A stretch of DNA of 64,000 bases from Anammoximicrobium sp964645045. GTDB taxonomy: Bacteria > Planctomycetota > Planctomycetia > Pirellulales > Pirellulaceae. Below are positions 10,801 to 19,800 of the stretch, in pieces. How positions within the stretch are numbered: position 1 is the stretch's first letter; every line of letters begins with the position of its first letter. The position numbers and the translations under genes were made by a program. Where the stretch lies: NCBI GenBank assembly GCA_964645045.1, contig CAZXYZ010000059.1, positions 1 through 64,000 on the forward strand, in the 5' to 3' direction. The notes beneath the pieces were generated by a model. The model was not told the origin of the DNA and ran no database searches. It saw only the letters and a program-made list of their open reading frames with translations.

Positions 10801-13800
10801 GACGCTGCGGACAGATTCACCGCACCGGCGCCCGGCCGCAGTTCCACGGGGTTGCTGCCGGCCCCCAGGCTCGCCGCCTCCAGCGTGAGACTGCCGCCGG
10901 AGACACTGGTGTCGATGTCCGCCGGGGCGGCACCGCTGCCGATATTGCCCGTGGATTTTAGCATCACCGCCGCAGCGCTGCTGGTCCCGGCCAACTGCAG
11001 ATCCGTATCGACCGCGATGTCTACGGGTTGGTTCGCCGTGAACGTGAGCCGATCGGAACGCAGGAAGTCGCCCAGTTGGTTCCCCAGGTTGATCTCCCAG
11101 CCGTTCAACACGGCCAGTCCGGAGACCGTGACGCTGGCCCCGGCCGAGTTGCTGATCGCGTCCGGCGACTCCAGTGTCAAGCTGCCCGCCTGACTGGTAC
11201 CGGCCAACTCGGCTTTCGAGTCGGCGTGAATCTCCACCGCCCCGCTGGCAGCAAAACTCAGGGTGCCGATGTTCAGGCTGTCGCCGGCCTGATTTCCGAG
11301 CGTGACCGAGGCGCCGGCAAAACGGGCGTTACCGGTCACGGCGAGCGTAGCCGACGCGGCGTTCGTCAGGGCGCCGGTCGAGCCAAGCACCAGGCTGTCC
11401 GCCGAGCTGGCTCCCGTCAGTTGCGTGTCATTGTCCTCGGCGATGTGTACGGCGCCGGCAGCAGCAAAGCTCAGGCTGCCGAACTGCAGCGAATCCAGCG
11501 ACTGGTCGCCCAACGTGATCGCGGATCCCAGGAAGCGTGCTTGGCCAGCCACCGTAACCGCGGCTGCGGCGGCATTGGTAATCAGCCCGTCGGTCCGGAT
11601 CAGCAGGCTGTCGGCCGAACTGGCCTCTCCCAGTTGCACGGCATCATCTTCCTCGACATATACCGCCCCGGCGGAAGTGAAACTCAGGCTGCCGAACTGC
11701 AGCCAATCGCTTGTCTGGTCCCCCAGCGTCACCGAACTGCCGCCGAAACGGGCGTTCCCGGCGACCGTCAGCCGAGCCGCCGCCAGATTCGTGAGGGTCC
11801 CGCCGGCGAGCAGCACCAGACTGTCGGCGGAATTGATCCCGGCGATCAGCAGGTTCCCGTCTTCCTCGATGCGAACGGTTCCGCCCGACTGGAACGTCAG
11901 GCTCCCGAATTGAAACACGTCGCCGGTCTGGTCGCCCAGCGCGATCGACGCACCGTTGACGGCAGCATTCTGGGTGACCGTCACGCTGGCGGAAGCCGCG
12001 TTGGTGATCGCGCCGGTCGTGTTCAGCGTGAGGCTATCCGCCGCGTTGGTTCCGCGGAGTTCCAGACCGCCGGTATTGTCAAGTCGCACGGAGGAGTTGG
12101 AGTGAAAGGTTACCGCGGCGACCTGCGTTTCCAGATCGATCGGACCGGGGGAGCGGACGTCCAGGTGCGCAGCCACGACGGCGACGGTATGGCGGGTGAT
12201 CGGCGAGGCAGAATCAAGAATCACCTGGCCGCCGCCGACGGTAATCCTGGCGGCGCCGCCCTGGAAGAGAATGTTCTGCGAGACGATCGACACATCGGCC
12301 AGCGCTCCGCCGTCCCCGGCGAGTGTCACCGGTCCCTGGATCGTGACGGTATCGGCGCCGGTTCCTGTCAGGATTTCAAGTCGCCGCACGAAGTGCGGAT
12401 TGTCGGCGCGGATCAGATTTACCTGGTCGTCGCCATCGCTGCCACCGGCCGTCGTGTCGATGGTGACCACGCCGATCTCGCCCAGGTGCAACTCCTCGAA
12501 ACTCACGCCGCCGGTGGAACCGGATACGACCAACGCCGCTTTGGCTGAATCCGCGATGCTGGTCCCGTTGGAGACGTTGATGACGTCCGCGGCTCCCGGC
12601 AGGTTCAACGCGACCGAGGCGACGCCGAAGACGTCCACCGGTTCCAGGTCCATAAAGGTGATCACCCGTTCCTGAGCCGTTCCTTTGCCGATGAATACTA
12701 GGCCGTCGCCGAACGTGGTGGCCGAGGGTGCGTAGGTGACGTGTTCCACGCCGCTTCCCAGAATCGCCAGGCCGTCACCCACATTCAGCCCAACGGACGT
12801 ATTCCCCGGGGTCGGCGAGGTCGTGGCGCGAGTTTGTGTGCCGCCATCGAAAAACACTCCGCCCAAGGGGATTGGGTCGGTGGAGGTAGCCGAGAACATC
12901 ACGATCAGCAAGTCGTCGCCACCGAGGCCGTCGACGTCGATTCGCGGGGGCGACTGCAGGTTGATTGTTCTGCTTCCATTGATCACCACCTGGAACGCGG
13001 TGCCGTTGCCCGTCAGTTCAAATCGGTCCGCCCCGCTGCTTCCCCGGATGACCAGCTGTTGGGTCAAGGCCACGTCGTTGCCGTCGCCGCCGGTGTAGGT
13101 GATGTAGAGATTGACGCCGTTGAGCGTGACCTTGGTGCCTTCCGCCAGATTCTTGTACGAACCGATCACGTCGTCGGTGCCGTCGTTGCGGATCAGAATG
13201 AAATCGCCGTCTGCGGCTTGCGGTGTGTAGCTCCCACTGATGGTCAGTGTGGCATTGGAATTGATGGTTACTGTCCCCGTGGCGTCGATCTGATCATACG
13301 TCGTGCCCGGCCCCGTGCCGTTAATCTGCAGGGCGACCGCGGCATTGGCACCGAACCCCACGTCCACCGTGCCCAACCGGGCCGTATGGACTCCGCCGTT
13401 TGTGCCCGGCGCGATCGTGCCGGTCAAGACGGTCGCTGAATTCTCTTCGATTTCCACCAGGCCGGCCGAACTGAACGTCAGCAAGCCGAACTGGAGGTTG
13501 TCGCCCGATTCCTTGCCCAGCCGGATCGCCGTTCCGGTGAAACTGGCCGTTCCGGTGACGCTGAGACTCGCGCCGGCTGCATTGCCGATGCCACCGGAGC
13601 TGGTCAGCGTCAAGTTGCCGCCCACCGAACTGCTGCCGGTGAACTCGGTCGCGGAGTCCTCCGTGATAGTCGTGTTGTCGTCCGAGATGACGCTCAGGCT
13701 GCCAAAGTTAACCGTATTACCAGCGGCGTCGCCTAACGTGATGTCCGCCGTGTCCGCCGTGTTGATCGCGGTCAAGTGGGCGATCCCCGTCACACTCAGG

Positions 13801-16800
13801 TCGGCGTTGGCGTCATCGGTGGTATGGCCGGCACTCCTCAGCGTCAGATTGCCGCCCACCGTACTGCTGCCGGTGAAGCCAGTCGAGGAGTCCTCAGCGA
13901 TCGACGTATCCGCATCCGAGATCACGGTCAGGTTGCCAAAGTTCAGCGTATTGCCCGCGGCGTCGCCCAGCGTGATCGCCGCCGAATCCGCTGCGTTGTC
14001 CGCTCGAAAGCCGGCCGTTCCCGACACGCTCAGGTCCGCATCGGTATCGTCGCTGATGTCGCCGGCGCTGACCAGCGTCAGATCGCCGTCCACCACGCTG
14101 CTGCCGGTGAACTCCGTCGCGGAGTCCTCGGTAATTGCCGCTGCCGCTTCCGAGACGACGGTCAGTTTGCCGAAGTGTACCGTGTTGCCCGCGGCGTCGC
14201 CCAGCGTAATCGCCGCCGTGTCAGGTCCGTTGTCCGCTCGGAAACTGGCGGTGCCCGTCACCTCCAGGTCCGCGTCGGCGTCGTCGGTGATGTCGCCGGC
14301 GCTGGTCAGTGTCAGGTTGCCGCCCACGACGCTGCTGCCGGTGAACGCGGTCGCCGAACCTTCCGTGATCGTCGCATCCGCATCGGAGACCACCGTCAGG
14401 CTGCCGAAATTCACGGTATTGCCCGTGGCGTCGCCCAACACGATCGCCGCCGTGTCGGCAGGGTTGTCCGCTCGGAAACTGGCCGTTCCAGTCACACTCA
14501 GGTCGGCGTCGCCGTCATCGGTGATGTCGCCGGCGCTGACCAGCGTCAGGCTGCCGCCCACGGTGCTGCTGCCGGTGAAGGTGGACGCCGAGTTTTCCGT
14601 GATTGTCGTGTCCGCATCCGAGACGACCGTGAGACTGCCGAAATTCACCGTATTCCCGACGGCGTCGCCCAGGATGATGCCGGCGGTGTTTCCGGCGTTG
14701 TCCGCCCGGAAACTGGCTGTGCCCGTCACGCGGACTTCCGCGTTGGCGTCGTCGGTGATGTCGCCGGCGCTGACCAGCGTCAAGCCGCCGCCAGTCGAGC
14801 TGCTGCCGGTGAACTCCGTCGCCGAGGACTCGGTAATGGTCGTGGCGGCGTCCGAGACGACCGTCAGACTACCGAAATTCATCGTGTTGCCTGCGGCATC
14901 GCCCAGCGTAATCGCCGCGGTATTGCCAGCGTTGTCAGCGGTGAAGCGGGCTGTTCCCGTCACGCTCAAATCCGCATTGGCGTCGTCGGTAATGTTGCCA
15001 GCCGCCGTCAGGGTCAGGCTGGCGGCGCTGTTGGTCCCGATCAACTGCAGGTCGCTGGTCTCGCGGATCGCCACGGCGCCGCCGACGAAGGTCAAGCTGC
15101 CGAAGTTCGTCGCCGTGCCGGCGCCCAACGTGATCGCGTTGCTTCCCGCATTGAACCGGGCGTTATTGGTCACGCTGACACTGCTTCCAGCCACATCGGT
15201 GATCGCGCCGCCGGCGGTCACGATTAGGCTGGTTGCCGAAACCGTGCCCAACTGGACGCCGCCGGCGTCGGTCAGTTCCGCGGCGCCCGCGGTCACGTTG
15301 ACCGTCCCCCCGAACTCGTTGCCGGCATTCGTCAGCGTCAGGGCGTTCGAGCCCACCGAGAAGGTTGCCGTGCCGCTGACAGCCAGTGCGGCCGTCTGTG
15401 ACACCGTGTTGCCCGTGACCGTCAAACTCTGGGCGGTCGTGGCCGCGTTGAAATTGACGTTCTCGGCCGAGACGGTCAACGTGCCGCTGCCGATGTTGAT
15501 CGCGCCGCTAATCGTGACGCTGTCCGTGCCGCCCTGGCCGTCCAGGGTCAGGTTGGCCTGGAAGCCCGAACCCACGCCCGAGACGGCGATCGTATCATTG
15601 TTCGTTCCGCCGGCGTTCAGGGCCAACGTGCCGGTGGGATTGTCGAACATCACCGCCGGCGACTGGCCCGAATCCACGGTGGTCCTCCCGGCCGCGGCCG
15701 CCGCACTGACCGAGACCGTCTCGGCAACCGTGCTGAAGTTGACCGTCGTCGTGGTCGCTGTCAGGGCGGAATCGACCACTTCGGTCAGATCGAAGGAGAG
15801 CGTCGCGTTGCCGGTCAGCGTCACCGAACCCGTGTCATTATCGGTCATGCTGAATGTCTGTGACGCAAACGTGCCGCCGGTCAGCCGGATCGTGTCGGTG
15901 CCCGCGCCGCCGTTGAACGAGACGGCGCGCGAAAAATCGCCGCCCGAAAAGTCCAGTGTCACCGAATCGTTGCTGCTGCCCGTGTTCAATACGATCGAGC
16001 CCGTGAAGGACGATAGCAGGACGGTCACCGTATCCGTCCCGGAACCCGTCGCCCCGGCGACGTCGCTCACCAGCACCCGCCCCGGATCGCGGATCTCGAC
16101 CACGGACCCCACGATCCGGACCGTCAGCGCATCGTCCGTAGCCGTATTCGCATCCGTCACCGTGAGGTTGTTGGCGGAAACGGCGATCGTCGTATCGGGC
16201 TGCGCGATCGACACGGTGGCGGTTCTCGCCGTGCTATCGTCCGCACCGTCATTGACGACGAACCGGATGCTGCGCGCCGTCGTCGTTGGGTTGGCCGCCT
16301 TGGTGTTCTCGTAAGTGACGTTGGCCGCCAAGGCCTGGACCGCATCCGGCGTCGCGGAGCCGTTCAGGCTTACCACCAGCGGCGTGGCCCCCACGCCGCC
16401 GGTGGCCGTGCCGATCAGTGTGCCGCCGAACGTGACATTCCCGCCGCTGAAGCCGATCTCGCCGAGACCTGATCCCTGGTTGCGAATCGACAGCACATCT
16501 TCGCCGGCGACCCCGTTCGTAACCGTGACGGTAAGACTTCCGGTGTTGAAGCTGGTCGAATCGACGTCGCTCACCGTGGCCTGAGGAGCGATCACCGTGG
16601 GCCCCACGCCCGCCAAGACGCTCAGGACCGTGTCATTGCCCGCTGTCGAGGCGTTGAGATCGACCTCCGGCGGATCGTTCACCGCCGCGACGCTTACCTG
16701 CGCCGTGACGAGCGTTGTCGAAACAGCCCCGCCGTCGTCTCGCGCCACCACCGCAAAGGCGTCGAGCGTGCCGTTGGCGTCCTGGTCCGGCGTCCAGATT

Positions 16801-19800
16801 GCCTTGCCCGTCGCGTCGATCGTGTCGTTGCTGCCGGGGGCAAAAGCCGTTGCCGATCCGGCGTCCGTGCCGATCTTCAGCGTGCCGCTGCTGACCGACT
16901 GGACGACGAAGGCCGTGACCGTCCCGTCCACGTCCGCTTCATCACCCTGGGCCGCCAGGTCCGTGAAGGTGATTTCCACCGGCGTGTCTTCCGCCGTGGT
17001 GTCGACGACGGCGGTAAAGGACGCCAGGGTCGGCGGATCATTGACCGCGGTCACGCTGACCTGAGCCGTGACAGGCGTCGTCGAAATGGCCCCGCCGTCG
17101 TCTCGCGCCACCACCGCAAAGGCGTCGAGCGTGCCGTTGGCGTCCTGGTCCGGCGTCCAGATTGCCTTGCCCGTCGCGTCGATCGTGTCGTTGCTGCCGG
17201 GGGCAAAAGCCGTTGCCGATCCGGCGTCCGTGCCGATCTTCAGCGTGCCGCTGCTGACCGACTGGACGACGAAGGCCGTGACCGTCCCGTCCACGTCCGC
17301 TTCATCACCCTGGGCCGCCAGGTCCGTGAAGGTGATTTCCACCGGCGTGTCTTCCGCCGTGGTGTCGACGACGGCGGTAAAGGACGCCAGGGTCGGCGGA
17401 TCATTGACCGCGGTCACGCTGACCTGAGCCGTGACAGGCGTCGTCGAAATGGCCCCGCCGTCGTCTCGCGCCACCACCGCAAAGGCGTCGAGCGTGCCGT
17501 TGGCGTCCTGGTCCGGCGTCCAGATTGCCTTGCCCGTCGCGTCGATCGTGTCGTTGCTGCCGGGGGCAAAAGCCGTTGCCGATCCGGCGTCCGTGCCGAT
17601 CTTCAGCGTGCCGCTGCTGACCGACTGGACGACGAAGGCCGTGACCGTCCCGTCCACGTCCGCTTCATCACCCTGGGCCGCCAGGTCCGTGAAGGTGATT
17701 TCCACCGGCGTGTCTTCCGCCGTGGTGTCGACGACGGCGGTAAAGGACGCCAGGGTCGGCGGATCATTGACCGCGGTCACGCTGACCTGAGCCGTGACAG
17801 GCGTCGTCGAAATGGCCCCGCCGTCGTCTCGCGCCACCACCGCAAAGGCGTCGAGCGTGCCGTTGGCGTCCTGGTCCGGCGTCCAGATTGCCTTGCCCGT
17901 CGCGTCGATCGTGTCGTTGCTGCCGGGGGCAAAAGCCGTTGCCGATCCGGCGTCCGTGCCGATCTTCAGCGTGCCGCTGCTGACCGACTGGACGACGAAG
18001 GCCGTGACCGTCCCGTCCACGTCCGCTTCATCACCCTGGGCCGCCAGGTCCGTGAAGGTGATTTCCACCGGCGTGTCTTCCGCCGTGGTGTCGACGACGG
18101 CGGTAAAGGACGCCAGGGTCGGCGGATCATTGACCGCGGTCACGCTGACCTGAGCCGTGACAGGCGTCGTCGAAATGGCCCCGCCGTCGTCTCGCGCCAC
18201 CACCGCAAAGGCGTCGAGCGTGCCGTTGGCGTCCTGCCCCGGCGCCCAGAACGCCTTGTTCGTCGCGTCGAGCGTGTCGTTGGTGCCGACGGCAAACGGC
18301 GTTGCAGATCCAGCGCTAGTCCCGATCTTCAGCGTCCCGCTGCCAACCGACTGGACGACGAACGCCGTCACCGTGCCATCCACGTCCGCCTCGTTGCCTT
18401 GCGCCGCCAGCTCGGCGAACGTGATTTCCACCTGCGTGTCTTCCGCCGTGGTCTCGACGACGGCGGTGAAGGCGGTCAACGTCGGCGCGGCGTTCGCTTC
18501 GGTCAGGACAACGTCGCCGCCGGTGTAGTTGATGCGGAAGACGGTGCTGCCCACCGTAAACTTGTCGCCGTCATTCAGGTCCGCGGTTCCGTCGGAGTTC
18601 TGGAACACGCCGTTGAGCGTTGGCGTGGCTCCGGTGGTGTCGACGATTTTGAAGCTTTGGCCGCTGCCCGGCGGCGGCACGCTGTTCAACGTCAGCACCA
18701 GCCGCGCGCCGCCCAACGTCACCGTACGACCGGCACCGTTGACCAGCAGCTGGTCGAAACTGGTACCGTTCAGGTTCACCAGGAAGCGGGATGAGGCGTC
18801 GAACGTCACCGAACCGTTCGCGTCGAACGTCCCCGTGCCATTCAGTCCCGGCGAAAGGTTGCCCTGAATCGTCAAGGTCCCGCCGGAAAAGGCGTCGCCG
18901 GACACGGTCTCGGTGATACTCGTTCCTTGAAGCACCACATTCAGCAGGCCGGTCGACGAGGAGATAACTTGGTTGAGGACAATGGCGTCGGCGGCAGTCA
19001 GGGTCAGCGTCGAGCCGTCGGCACTGCCGCCGTCGGCGGTCTTGGTGATCGCCGCGTCAATGGTGATACGGCCGAGCGTAGCCGTTCCGAAACTGGTCGT
19101 CTGGACGGTCACATTCGAGCCGGCGTTCAGTGCGGTGATGATGGTCGCGGCAGACAAGGTCGTCGTGGTGTCGGCGGCGGTGGGGGAGAAGATCACGGGG
19201 CCTGGGTCGCCGGTGCCTGACGACGTAATGTTGGCGTCCAAATTGGTGATACTGACGTCCTCGGGGTCCAGCAGCCAATTGCCCGCCCTGCCGGCCGGCG
19301 CGGAAACGTCGGGCGTGGTGGCGAGCAGCAATTGGTGGCCAGAAGTCTCGACCAGACCGCCGTCTCCCGACAGAGCGCCGCCCCGAGCGGACAGCGTCCC
19401 GTACACGCGGCTGACGCCATCCGACCAGACGACAATCGTGCCCCCGTTGCCGTGGCTCAGCGCAGCGGCGGCCAAAGTGACCTCGGAGCCCACGTAGGTT
19501 GCGGTGGCGTTGCGGATCAGCGGGTTACTGCCCTGGAAATCGCCGCCCACCAGGATCTTGCCGCCGCCCGCGTCGCCGGAGGCGTCGATTCGGGCGCTGC
19601 CGGTCAGGCCGACTTGCTTGCCCAGCAAGTGTACTGTCCCGCCGGTCTGGCCGGTGGCGGCAGCGGAGACGTCGATCGTCCCGGAAACCAGCAGCGTCCC
19701 GTCGCCCCCGGCATCCAGCCGCACGCTGCCTGCCGGACTGGTAATCGTGCCGTCGACTTCGATCGCACCGGCGGCCACGTACAGGCTGGCGCCGAGCAAA

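Noticed and set aside
13303..16314. 1003-codon open frame opposite the giant gene
   Set aside because: It mirrors the repeat structure of the real gene on the other strand, with low-complexity Pro/Ser/Val content and no family motif. Similar antisense frames run along the whole giant gene.
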